From Struthidea cinerea (lineage: Eukaryota > Chordata > Aves > Passeriformes > Corcoracidae): a stretch of 64,000 nucleotides of DNA. Location of the stretch: NCBI GenBank assembly GCA_013397865.1, contig VZTI01000922.1, positions 805,396 to 869,395 of the forward strand. The letters are read 5' to 3'. Within the stretch, counting starts at the first letter, position 1. Every line of letters starts with the position of its first letter. The notes below the pieces were generated by a model, which had not been told where the DNA came from, made no database searches, and was given only the letters and a program-made list of their open reading frames with translations. The position numbers and the translations under genes are program-made. Of the stretch, positions 52,338-63,568 are shown in pieces.

Positions 52338-52509
52338 AAATATCCAACAAAATTTAAAAATAAACAGGGGAGTTCCATTTAAGTATTAAAGGGAGTAGTG
52401 AATCCTATTTAGTCCTATATGGAACCTTACAATGCAGTTAATTTACCTTAACTCCATCCTGTGAAAACTAGTTCAAAAATCCATCAATTCACTTTAAAGA
52501 GCTATCTTT

Positions 52510-52537
52510 AACAACAACATCAACAACAACAAAAAAA
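52510..52537. repeat. (CAA)n short microsatellite
   Basis: About seven interrupted CAA units followed by an A-run. Confidence 0.8.
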
Positions 52538-52755
52538 GAAAAATTGGTATTAATCTTTCTGCATTCCAGAATGAAATTGATTATTGCTTTTAGCTAACAA
52601 TGTTTGAGTTTTTAAATACCTCTTCATGAATATACAGTCGTAACAACCTGCGACTTTAACAGAAGAAGTTAAGTGGTAAATAGAATGACTTTGAGGTTTG
52701 TTACAGGAAAAATTCAAGCTTAGTCTTCCACAGTGCTTTTATTTACATCCTCTCC

Positions 52756-53286
52756 CTAGTAATGGCAATTTGTGCTCTGCTCCCTAATACATAAAACATG
52801 CCAAAGTAGAGAGTTAAAGATTCTTGAATTATCAGTAACTCTGTCAGATTTTAAATTATCACATATTAATGTTGATGTTGGTCTGTTAACAAAGCTTTCA
52901 AGTAGTTCAAGTATTGAGAGAACCATTAATGATAGAAGGATCATTAATAGTAACCAATCTGGATCACTTGGAATAAGACCTGCAAGTAATATGCAAAACA
53001 AATATTTTTTCAAAGATTTGAAAATTGAATAATTTCCTTTTCCAGTATTGGTCTTTGTGGTGTTTGAGAATTTGCTCCTATGGCTTTTTTCTTTTAGCCA
53101 GACGGTACCCAGAATTGTAAAGGGCGATGGTCTGAAGTGCAGTTCACCATTACAGTTCTGGGGGGAAAAAAAAACCAAAAGAACACCCACAAAAGCTATC
53201 TTAACTTTTAGATATACTTTTATAACACCAAATAAAAATATATGAAGCATTAAAACAGTATAGAATTCTAAAAGCTGAACTTCCAA
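52756..53286 (-). other. Unrecognised 176-codon open frame
   Basis: The longest uninterrupted frame in the window outside known repeats. The product would begin with a hydrophobic segment (about residues 8-42), have a basic middle (KSHRSKF, KTNTGKG) and a second hydrophobic stretch (about residues 95-132). No domain is recognised. The opposite strand also has an 86-codon frame here, following a pyrimidine tract ending in AG at 52759. An open frame this long is unusual in such AT-rich DNA, but with thousands of possible starts chance remains plausible. I do not call it a gene. Confidence 0.2.
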
Positions 53287-56200
53287 GTCTATGTGATGGA
53301 CATTACAGTGATATGTGCAAGTTTACAACCCAACAAGGGGTGCATACCTAGAAGCTTTTCATGCCTGTATTCCTTGAAGGAGAACTGAGATTTACTTTAA
53401 AGCAGTCTTATTTAATTAGCCTGAAGTGTTTATTTAATGCAATAAGCAATTGAAGACATGAAATTATGAATTATGTTCTTCAAGAATCATGTCTGAGGGA
53501 GGAGGTGTTTCCTACAAGTGAGTAAAAGCAAAGATGATTTTGCAATACTTATATCTTTCTTCCTCCTCTGTGTTAAAATTTATTACACCAAGTTACGCCA
53601 AATTGTCCTACTGCAGACTTTGATGCCAGAATTGTGCTTTTAAAGCCTGTTTTTCAGACTTCTTGTGTTTTAATAATATTGAACAGTAGGATAGATACTT
53701 TGGACTCAGGCAGTTTCAATTAATTCCTGAATATCTAAAAGTATAATGATGTAAATAGTCATTTGGTGAAAACTCGGGATCTCTTTTACAAGCCCTTGTC
53801 TGAGCTACACGACCAGGTCTATTAGTTCCCACCCTGAAGCAGATTCAGAGTTTCACAGTCAAATTGTCTTTGGGAAAGAAGTTTCATAGAAATAAAAGTG
53901 TGTAATTTTTAGTCCTTGTTCATCATTATTCAAGGTGTTTTGCCCTGAGCTTCTGAGAGTCTTCTGCCTGAAGGCCATCTAAAATACTCATTTAGACCAC
54001 TGTTCATTCAGACTAAAGTTTAAACATAGAGCTGCTCAAGTCCTTGAGTAGCTGATGAGTGCAGTGCTTTTCAAAGGCATTACGTGATGTCCCAAAAGTG
54101 CCACCATGGCACTGATGTGGGGCTGCCCAATATGTATTGGCTACAACTCTCACAGTAGCCGACATGGTTATTCTGCTTATAGCTCTGCGTTTAAGCCTTC
54201 ACATCTTCTGCAGACTGTATGACGTAGACATGCATTATGCTGTTTAATTATTTGAAGGGGAAAGAAAACTACTCTGAGCAGCACTGTTTGCTGTCTGTCT
54301 TGTGGTCGTCCTCATCCATTCCACTAAACACATAAAGTGATTTCCCCGTCCAGCTGAATGTGAGGTATCTTTGCTATCCCTAGCAGCATTCTGCAGTGTT
54401 TAAAAGCCTTGGATGCTTAACATGTTCCAGGATAGCACTCTTACTATTCACCAGAGTCTTGCTTAAAAGGAATTAAGAGAAGGTTGGTTAGAAGAGAGTA
54501 TTCCCTGAACATTCTTCCCAGCAAAAATGACTATTCTTTTTCCAATAGTAGCATGGAAAATTTCTAAAAGCAGCTTGAAATTTAAGGCAAAGACAATTGT
54601 AGTCTTAAATTTCTAGATAAGAATATTAAGTGTTCTGATTGTAAATACAAGAGGATCCATATATGACACAGTATTCTCAATGTCACTTTTGTTCTAGAGA
54701 GATAGAAAATAAAATCTTGTGTGTGATAACATTTAATTTTGTTAGAATTCCTATTGACTACATATATGGAATTTTTACTTTTTCCCTTTACCTATTTCTT
54801 GAAATAAGTGCTCATACTACTATGATTTATAGTATTATATTATATAAATGTTGTCCTATATAGAGAGAGGAAAATTTTTGCTGCTTTTTAAAATTCTAAA
54901 TTCATGTCACAGTGAATGTGTTATTTAAAGTCTTTTTCTATGTTCTGAGGAAAGATTTAGTGTTTAATGAAGAGTTGTTTTTAGTTCCCAAGTGGTGTTT
55001 TAAAAGGTAAAATATATTACTGCACATTACAGAGTTTTTCTATTGTTTTGTCTTGTGTTTTAGAGCGATTGCTGAACATTTTCATTTCCCCTTTCCAAGT
55101 TTAAATAACTGGTGGCAGAAGATACAGCTGGCTGCTTGTACTGAAAAATGTTTCTAATTAGCTCTTAAAGTCATCTTCTCTGAAGGGTGTTAGGACTCTC
55201 TCACAGATCACTTGTTGCTTTATTTCTCCCATCCATCTTCTTCAGGCATCTTGACATTTTATAGTGCATTATTTTTCATACACCTTGAATTAAGGCTCTT
55301 AACCTGATCCTAGAAAGAGTATTTTTCCCTGAAGAGGGAAAAAAAAAAGACTTTCGGTTTTGATCAGACAATCTCTGGGCCACCTGCCTTAGTGGTACAT
55401 GAACAACTGCTGTGCCGTGCTTCTATTCAAGTCTGTGTCTAAAGAAAATGCCACATAGGCTCACATTTATTTAAAGAACTAGCAAATTTTTTATTGGTGC
55501 TTGTTAATGAAAAGACAAGGTGACCTTATTATTTTCTTCTCTTAAAAATTTTTTGTTGTTTTGGGACTGGAACTAGAGATAATTGGCATACTTCTTAACA
55601 GTCTCTAAAGACCAATTAACAACAGGGAGTCATGTACTCTGCTAGTCTGAGTTTCAATTAAATGTCTGCTCCAGGAGGAGCTAAACTAACACACAGCTAT
55701 TGAACAGCAGTTACACTATTGATATAGCTGAGTCCACCACAGAGGACAAAGACTCTTGCTTCACGACAGATGGCCTAATGCTCTGGCAATTAATACATTT
55801 TTATGACTTTTGAATCTTTCTGACCTTTTACTTTTCTGTCTGAATTAGTAGGGCACTGTTTTATTAGTGGAATGGAAGTTTAAGAACGTGTTTATGTGAC
55901 ATCTTTTCAGGTACTTCTTTTCTTAAAAATGTAAAATATATTCTGTTGGAAAGACTTAGCAGTCCAATTTTTAATCAGTCAGGACTGCAATGTACATATT
56001 CTGACTGTAGGGAAGGTGGCAATTTCTGGTGAGGTTCTGTTGTTTTAGTATAGCTGAGCCACCAAGGTAGGTAGAGATTAGAGAATAGTAATAGTTAGTA
56101 AATGTTATTAAGAACTCTGTGATGAACATACATGTAATGGAATTTGATACTTTTGTCCTAACTCATCGTGTCCTAGAGTTGTATCTTGAAAAAATAGTTT

Positions 56201-58989
56201 TCCAAAAAATAGAAACTTAAGGATCAAATCAACGTGGCATATATTACCATGTAAACATTCTTTCAAATTTCAAGTTACAATTTAGAAGTATCTGCAAATT
56301 TTGTTTAGCTTATACAGTAAGATGGAATCTAAGAAAATGTAGTCAATTTGACATTATAATCTTTCCAGTATGAGAAATGTGCCAGAGTTTCACTCATTTA
56401 CTTATTTCTTCCCCTAGAATGTCATCCATACAAAGTTAAAATAATAACAACAGTAGTTAAAAAGGAAAATAATAGATTTCTGGTAGGCATACTTTATCCT
56501 GAGTCAGTTTTTCAAACATGGCTAGAAAGAAATTATAAGTGCCTGGTATTCGTGAAAAGAAAAAACACACATCTAAAACCATAGAAAAAATGATAAAAGA
56601 CACAAATTATTAGGTACCTAAAACGTACTGAGAGTGTTTTTAAGCATTACTTAATTACTACTCCTCTAATTTTTTAATAGAATAAGGATTGGGCTATCTG
56701 TGTATGCACAAAATGCACTATTTCAGTATGTCTTTGTATTACAATTTTTTCACTATTTCTATCAAATGTACATCATCTGAACAATGAAATCACTTAAAAG
56801 AAAACACAGTTATGCACTGGCTTTATTCATAGACTACAGAAATATTACTAGTTGGTTTAAACTTATATTTGTGTTCTAAGGCAAATTTATTTATTTGTGG
56901 TGTTCCCTAATATCTAAGATGATCTGTAATGAATTTCCCATATTAATACATAAAAAGTTTTTTGCTAGTATTTTGACTACAGATAACTTAAACAATGCAC
57001 ATATGCTAGTGATAACAATGAAGTAACACTCAGGAAAAACAATAATAAACTTTTTGTTTCATAAAATATTAATTAGTTTATAAAAATTCACATATGTAGG
57101 TTCCCCCCCAATACACATACACATGCTTAGAAATTAAGATTTTTTTTTCTCTGCAGATTTGTTGAAAGTCTTAAAAGACTGAAGTGTTTAACTTCTCTCA
57201 TCTATATCAACCTCTTGGGAGCTGACATCAGCAGAAAATTAGACAACTCAGTCAAGCTCCTAGTTAAAGCAGCCATAAACTTTGGGAACTAGTCAGCTGA
57301 CCAAACTCACGTGCTCGCTGAAATTTACTGAGTTTCATTGTTTACACTTTATTGGCCAATTAAATTTCCCATGCCTTAATTGCATGCAAAGTTTTTAATG
57401 CCTAAATTTTTTTGTTGAAAAGTGTATCTGCTTTCCATCTGTAATGGTATCTAGAAGTAAGATTCATTTTGATACTTAGTGGGTATATACTTCTCTTGCA
57501 ATATTTTTACTGTGTGTGCACAACTTTTCATTGTGCAGACAAGAATCTAGTAAGATTTTGTCTGAGAAAACTAAAACTTAAAAGAACAGGGCTGAAAATT
57601 CTGCTCTCCATCTTTCTAAGATGGGCAAGGTGAACTCAAAATCTAGATTTTTTTTTAAGGAATGTCAGACTATTCAGTATTAAGGAGTTGATACTTCCCC
57701 ATTGTCTGTGCTAAACATGGACACTAGTTATTACATGTAGGTGATCTAAATAAATAAATAAAACCACCACCAAACCTCTAAAAGATTGACTAAAGAGATT
57801 CTGTTTTTCTATTTGTGTTTTGTTGGGTATATATAAGACTCCTCAGTTCCCAAGCAGGCCTTTTCTAAACTACCTCACCAGTCACAAGGGAAAGAGGAAC
57901 ACCAGATGAAAGATATCAGGACCCTTTTTTGATATAGGAGCAGATAAACTGTGGGTGAATATTTGGCTATCTAGAGATAAATGAAAGGTTTATCAAGAAA
58001 ACAGCACCTTAGAATTACGCCTGCTTTTATGAAAATAGGTTTTATTTGAAAGTGAAAAAGGTCGATTGTCTTCAGAAACTTCAGGTACACTGTAAAACCT
58101 GTAATTATTCCTGTGTTATAAAAAGAGTTTTTGTTTTCAGTACACAGCTTTACAAGTTAAGCTAGTATTTTTAATACCTCATCCCATGTGAACAAACACC
58201 TCTTATTTGAAAAAGTTTACTTTGCTCTTATATCTGTGCAAATATATTGTGGTTGAATTTCCTTTCTTTTTTACTCTTCAGTACTCTAAATGAGGAACCT
58301 ATTAATGAATAGAAACTTTTGTCTTTGAAATAGTGTTTTTCTGTAGTTTCCATTGGTCTGTAGTGATAACTTTGTTCACACGTAAGTCTGTTTTCTCCTT
58401 TTTACAAAGTAACTTCTAACCTTGGCTTTTATCTTTCATAGACTTTTGGTTTGGGAGATTTATGGGCATGTGAGAAACCATGTGAGAAATTTGCATTTTA
58501 CTTTCCACCTAGGTATTTGCTGCTCATAGCAAGTGATTATTGAATGGAAGAAATGAGAATCAGTTTTTATTAATAGCTTGGTTATAATTTTATTGCTCAC
58601 AAAGCACCCCAAGCTGGCAGCACTCTAGAATGCTATCAGTTGCTTAGCTGGGTGTAAGTACAGGATCATTAAATCTATGCTTTTGATAGTCCTATTTAGT
58701 GACACTCCAGCTCCACTTTGGTGTATGATACCTTTGGGACCAAGAGTTTATAACCATTCTTAAAGCTCGTTCAAGGTGTGTGAAGATCTACCTCTATCAT
58801 GCATGGTTAGTATGGTTTGACAGGATTTTATCTTCTTTTTGCCTTCCTCTTTCAGTCTTCCTTTCTCATTTCCTGCAGCCTTCTTCGGCACATCCCCTTT
58901 TCCTTTCCCTGCCCTTCGACCCCTAAAACAGACCCCATCCCACACTGAACTTTTCAGCATTTCCTGCTACCTGAATGAAATAAAATTAA
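53287..58989. other. Unique AT-rich non-coding DNA
   Basis: 5.7 kb with no gene or transposon recognised. It holds a (TAAA)n run at 57747-57763. The stretch 57270-57395 has a dense set of transcription-factor-like words: CCATAAA, GTCAGCTGAC, TGTTTAC, ATTGGCCAAT and ATGCAAA. It is a candidate conserved non-coding element, which I cannot test here. Confidence 0.45.
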
Positions 58990-59672
58990 TCTGCTAGCCA
59001 GTGTTATTCCAATCTACAAAAAAGGTGTGAGGCAAGGCCATGGGATCTGTTAGTCTAACTGCAGCTCCTTGAAAAATTATGAAGAAGATCACACTGGATA
59101 CTAATGGAAGTTGTTTACAGAATAGTTCAGTCATCAGGCACAGTCAACATGGGTTCACAAAGGGAAGCCCTGTTTCACTAATTTGATATCCTTCTAGGAT
59201 AAGTTCACTCCCCTAGTGGATGAATGGAAAGTGGTGGATATAGTTTTCCTGGATTTTAGTAAGGCTTCTATACAGACCTTCACAGCATCCTTCTGAACAA
59301 GTTGTCCAGCTGTGGGATGTGTGGGTTCACAGTGCACTGGGTGAAGAACTGGCTGAAGGGCAGAGCTCAGAGGGCTGTGGTGAATGAAGCCACATCTGTC
59401 TGGTGACCGGTCATCAGCGATGTTTCTCAGGGTGCAGTTCCAGGGCCAGTCCTGTTCAATCTGTTTATCAATGATGTGAATGCAAGAGTTGAATGCACCG
59501 CTAATGAGTTTGCTGATGATTCCAAACTGGGCGGTGCCGTTGACTCTCTTGAGGGNGACTGGGAGGTGATGTTGACTCTCTTGAGGGACAGGAGGCTTTG
59601 CAGAGGGATTTCGATAGACTGGAGTTTTGGGCTGTGATTAATGGGATGAAATTTGACAAGTTCAAATACCGT
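58990..59672 (+). mobile_element. CR1 LINE, RT domain, 5' half (interrupted by LTR)
   Basis: Plus-strand CR1 ORF2. Recognisable words in order: PIYKKG-like sequence (about 59010), a HGFTKGSP-like block (about 59150), VVFLDFSKAS (about 59243), LLNKLSSCGM then WVKNWLKGRAQRAVVNEA (about 59285-59390), GAVPGPVLFNLFINDVNARV and FADDSKLGGAVDSLEG (about 59510-59555). The catalytic ADD is retained as ADD. The frame has stops (e.g. a TGA after SVW near 59402). The sequence stops abruptly near 59667-59672, where a minus-strand LTR starts, and resumes at about 60858. Confidence 0.92.
59526..59587. repeat. 30-bp direct repeat around N at 59556 (likely assembly artefact)
   Basis: 59526-59555 and 59558-59587 match at 27 of 30 positions, with the N and one base between. 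The repeat breaks the CR1 frame exactly where a normal CR1 has a single copy. This suggests an unmerged contig overlap between slightly different haplotypes or repeat copies. Confidence 0.75.
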
Positions 59673-60032
59673 TGTCACAGTTTTGAGACAAATTTAAGAG
59701 AAGACACTCTGCAATGAGTAGTCTCCTCTAAAGGGTTTCGGTAATCCCCCTCCCCCAAGAGAAAAATGAATGCTAAGGAAAGTGAAAAAACTCCTAATGG
59801 TTTATTAGCAACAGAATGCTCACAGAACTCACCACCCGCCCCACAGANAAATACCGTTGTCACAGTTTTGAGACAAATTTAAGAGAAGACACTCTGCAAT
59901 GAGTAGTCTCCTCTAAAGGGTTTCGGTAATCCCCCTCCCCCAAGAGAAAAATGAATGCTAAGGAAAGTGAAAAAACTCCTAATGGTTTATTAGCAACAGA
60001 ATGCTCACAGAACTCACCACCCGCCCCACAGA
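59664..60032. repeat. 184-bp direct repeat around N at 59848 (likely assembly artefact)
   Basis: 59664-59847 and 59849-60032 appear identical. The repeat starts within the last few CR1 bases and covers the polyadenylation end of the LTR. An identical CR1-LTR junction appearing twice cannot come from two independent insertions; an unmerged contig overlap is the simple explanation. Confidence 0.88.
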
Positions 60033-60857
60033 GACAGAGGAGCAATGTCCCAAAAATGCCCAGAGAATGCAGCAAACATTAAAGAAATGCCCCTTCCTGA
60101 TGTGTGGTGCAAGATGGTGCTGGCTTTCATGCTGAGGGAAGTGGAGCTTCCATGGAGCAGTTCCAGCAGTAGGCAAAAACCTGGTGGCTCTCTGGCGTCC
60201 ACCTCCTCTCCACGGCACCCATGGTAGGCGAAAGAGCTGGGCTGGAGCCTCTTGGAGTGCTTTCTCTCCCTGGCTCGGCTCCCCAAGGCTTGGGGCTGGA
60301 ACAGGGCGGCCCTGCTCCCATCCGTCCCGCTTCTCTGGTCTCGGGCTAGCAGCTGTTCCGTTCACCTCGACACAGCCGAAAGATTGCTGCTGCAGCTTCT
60401 GNGCGTCCACCTCCTCTCCACGGCACCCATGGTAGGCGAAAGAGCTGGGCTGGAGCCTCTTGGAGTGCTTTCTCTCCCTGGCTCGGCTCCCCAAGGCTTG
60501 GGGCTGGAACAGGGCGGCCCTGCTCCCATCCGTCCCGCTTCTCTGGTCTCGGGCTAGCAGCTGTTCCGTTCACCTCGACACAGCCGAAAGATTGCTGCTG
60601 CAGCTTCTGCCAGCCAGCAGAGAGAAAAGCTTTTTGCCTGGGCCAAGAAAACCAAGCTAGCCAAGCAAAACCGAACTGCACAGCTCCACAGTACACCTGG
60701 GCTGTGAGACTTTGAAAATGCCCTCCAAAGAGCCCAAAGCTCGCCCCTCCCTGGCCCCACACACGGCTGGTCCCAGGTCTTAAATATACAGCAGGCATTT
60801 TTGGGGCATAGAGCAGAGGATCATGGAATAGATTAGCATCAAAATCACTCCAACACA
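59673..60857 (-). mobile_element. ERV LTR inserted in CR1, minus strand
   Basis: Read on the minus strand: TG start near 60855-60857, a TATA-like GTATATTTAAG near 60780, a GC-rich R/U5-like middle, a CTAATAAACC polyadenylation signal (TTTATT on the plus strand at 59801 and again 59986) and a CTGTGACA end at 59673. It sits inside a plus-strand CR1 that resumes on the other side. No internal retroviral genes are present, so it is a solo LTR. I could not find a convincing target duplication, so the end bases are uncertain by a few. After removing the two artefactual duplications, its length is about 0.79 kb. It is not obviously the same family as the LTRs at 3.7 and 45.6 kb. Confidence 0.8.
60195..60609. 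repeat. 207-bp direct repeat around N at 60402 (likely assembly artefact)
   Basis: 60195-60401 and 60403-60609 appear identical by eye. They lie in the GC-rich middle of the LTR. Long frames crossing this block on either strand are inflated by the duplication and should not be called genes. Confidence 0.88.
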
Positions 60858-61612
60858 GTCATATTCTGCACCTAGGATGGAGTAATGATGGGGAAGAGTA
60901 TAAATGAGAAGAGGCTGGAGAGCAGCCCTGCAGGAAGGGAACTGGGTGTGCTGGTTGGCAGCATCTCAGTGTGAATCAGCAGTGTGTGCCCTGGCAGTCC
61001 AGAGGGCAAACCACAACCTGAGGTGCATCGAACACATCACCAGCTGGTCAAAAGAAGTGATTATTCCACTGTGTTCAGTGTTGGTGTGGCCTCACCTGGA
61101 GTACTGTGTGCAGTTCTGGGCCACACCATTAAAGAAGAATGTGAAGGTCCTTCAGTGTGTCCAGAGGAGGGCAATAGAGTTGGTGAAAGAGCTAGAAGGA
61201 ATGTCCTGTGAGGAGCAGCTGAGAACTGTGGGCTTGTCTAGTTTGAAGAGAAGGCTGAGGGGAGACTGCATTGCTCTCTATACCTCCTGAGGAGGGGAAG
61301 TTGAAAGGAAGGTCCTGATCTCTTCTCCCTGCTGTTCAGTGACAGGATGGAATGGGAATGCTTAATAAATGCACCAGAAGAGGTTTAGACTATACATTAG
61401 AAAGCATTTTGTTACCAAGAGGGTGGTTAAACACTGGAACAGTGTTCCTGGAGAGGTGGTTGATGCCCCATGACTGTCAGTGTTTAAGAAATATTTGGAC
61501 TTGACAACTTGGTCAGCCCTGATGTGGTCAAGCAGTTGGACTAGATGATTGTTCTAGGTTTATTCCAACTGAAAGAGTCTATTCTAGTCTGTTCTATTCT
61601 GTCTTTGTGTGT
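60858..61612 (+). mobile_element. CR1 LINE, 3' half (continues the 58990 copy)
   Basis: Resumes after the LTR with CTGCACCTAGGATGGAGTAA (about 60866), corresponding to the CR1 VLHLG region. It continues through SAVCALAVQRANHNLRCIEH (about 60978), VWPHLEYCVQFWATPLKKNV, VQRRAIELVKELEGMSCEEQ and LRTVGLSSLKRRLRGDCIAL. It ends with GLDDCSRFIPTE-like degenerate sequence and an unusual tail of TCTATTCTAGTCTGTTCTAT and TCTG (about 61578-61602). This ATTCT-type tail differs from the ATTCTATG tails of the other copies, pointing to a separate CR1 subfamily. Confidence 0.92.
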
Positions 61613-63568
61613 TTGTAGGGAGATTAATTTGAAAAAAATAGAAAATTGGCAAGTGTTTAATCATGTATACAAAAACCTTTTCCCTTAAAACACAAGGTAT
61701 TGAGCAGATATATGCTTTTAAATAACAGTGAACAAAATATCAACTTCACAGGAATTTGAATATCCCAGTTTTGAATTTGTTCCTACTCCAGTATTGTTTT
61801 TGAAGCTGTACTTGTTTTGAGGTTTGAAAATGTTAAGACCATGATAAGCTCAAGTATTCAAAGGCTACATCTGTTCAAAGCTTACAGATGGTCTTTTGTC
61901 TTATCTCTGGGTGCTGTATAATTATATGTGACACTGTGCTTCTCAGGGAGGTGTTGCAATGTACAGATATATTACAATTGAAATGTTCCAAAGGGCTTTC
62001 CTTAATACTTATTATTGTCTATTCCTCAGTGTATTCACCATAACCTCAAGACCAAAGATTAAGTTCTTGTGCATTGATTTGTCCTTGTTTCAGAATCTCT
62101 GCAGTTGAAAATTACTGTCTTGTTAGGTTAAAAATACTGAAAAGCTTTCCTTCTCTTTCTGCATAATTTAATAGAGAAAAAACCCACATTTTTTAGTGTT
62201 TCAAACCAGGTTACAGAAAATTATGGTTTTGATATTTGCATAAAATACATAAAATAAATTAAAAATTTACTTTCTACTAACATCAGCAAAAACCTTTTGG
62301 TTCACGTTTGCTTCTTTTTTATTCTTAGACTTTCAAGTTTCTCTCCTTAGTGAGAGTGCCTCCTTTCTTCCTTCTTAAGTAGGTTAGCAGTCTTAGAAAT
62401 GTTTCTCCTATTTGACTCCCAGAATCTCCCTGGTTTACCTGACAGAATAAAAATGAAAGGGTTAAGTATCACAGTGTGAATCTGAAGTTGATTGAAGAAC
62501 CATGTGGAATTTCTTATGGATGAGACTTGTACACCTGAGTATTGAAACAAAAAGGAAGAGAACTATCTTGAATTATTTATTCTCCTAGATTCTAACAGCT
62601 CTTTTTTTTTTCTTTTTTTTTTTTTTAAGGCACTTTTCTTCTGAATAAATAACCAGTTCCTGAAGGTGTAGCTGCTACAGTTGAATCTTGTTAATCCTAA
62701 TATGAAGGACAGGGAGACATTTAAGCAACTAAAACACCATGCAATATATGAGGGAGAAGTGGCAATGTTGTAGACAGTTTTTGTAGGGGGAAAAAAAAAG
62801 GAAAGATGTAATATGTTGCTAGAAGTGTATTATATATTTTATACTTTCAAATCTCTGTGCATAACTTGAATATTGTTAGGTTTTCTATTTTTTAATAGAT
62901 CTTTATACTGCAAAGAGTATGGAAGCACCATTGTATCAATGCAATTCCACAGTAACTAGGAAGTGTTTTGTTTGTGTTGTTAATTAGAGTATCAGGTAAC
63001 GAGAGGATAATTAGATAACTGCTTCTGCTGTCTACAACAGGGCCTTGCAAACAACTGTGTAATCTGCTGGTGGTCTACTCTTTTCATTCTCAGTACCTCT
63101 TGACACTTTAATAAGAGTTCTCTGCATCAGATGGATCAGAGTTGAGTAGATTTTATGTTCATTATTCGTAAAGCTTGCTGCAACTTCATCTGTACAGATT
63201 TTTGCTCACTTGAAAGAATAGGATAAGCAAATATTGGCCAAATCATGATGTTCTTGCTGTTTTCTGCTGAGTTTTCATTTAGTCCTTACTAAGCACTCCT
63301 TGTGTGAATCCTGACTTCCTAGTCATATTTTAGGGCAGTTAAGCTCCATTGGAGCTATGCATAGTATTCATTGCAGTATAATTGGAATCATGAACTCACT
63401 AATTAAAACTGCTGTTTTTCAGAAAAAAGTATTTTAATTATATTTTTAAGTGTAAAGCTTTTTGCAACATTCAGCAAAATCATTACCACAGATTTTCTTA
63501 ATTCTAGTGAGTTTGGTGATATCCTGGGTATTCAAAACCAAAGTAACAGTTGAGCCTTCCAGTTCATC
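61613..63568. other. Unique AT-rich non-coding DNA
   Basis: No gene was recognised. A T-rich run lies at 62601-62626. Confidence 0.5.

Noticed and set aside
59979..60798. 150- and 171-codon minus-strand frames and several plus-strand frames
   Set aside because: They run through a solo LTR and across N-bracketed artefactual duplications.
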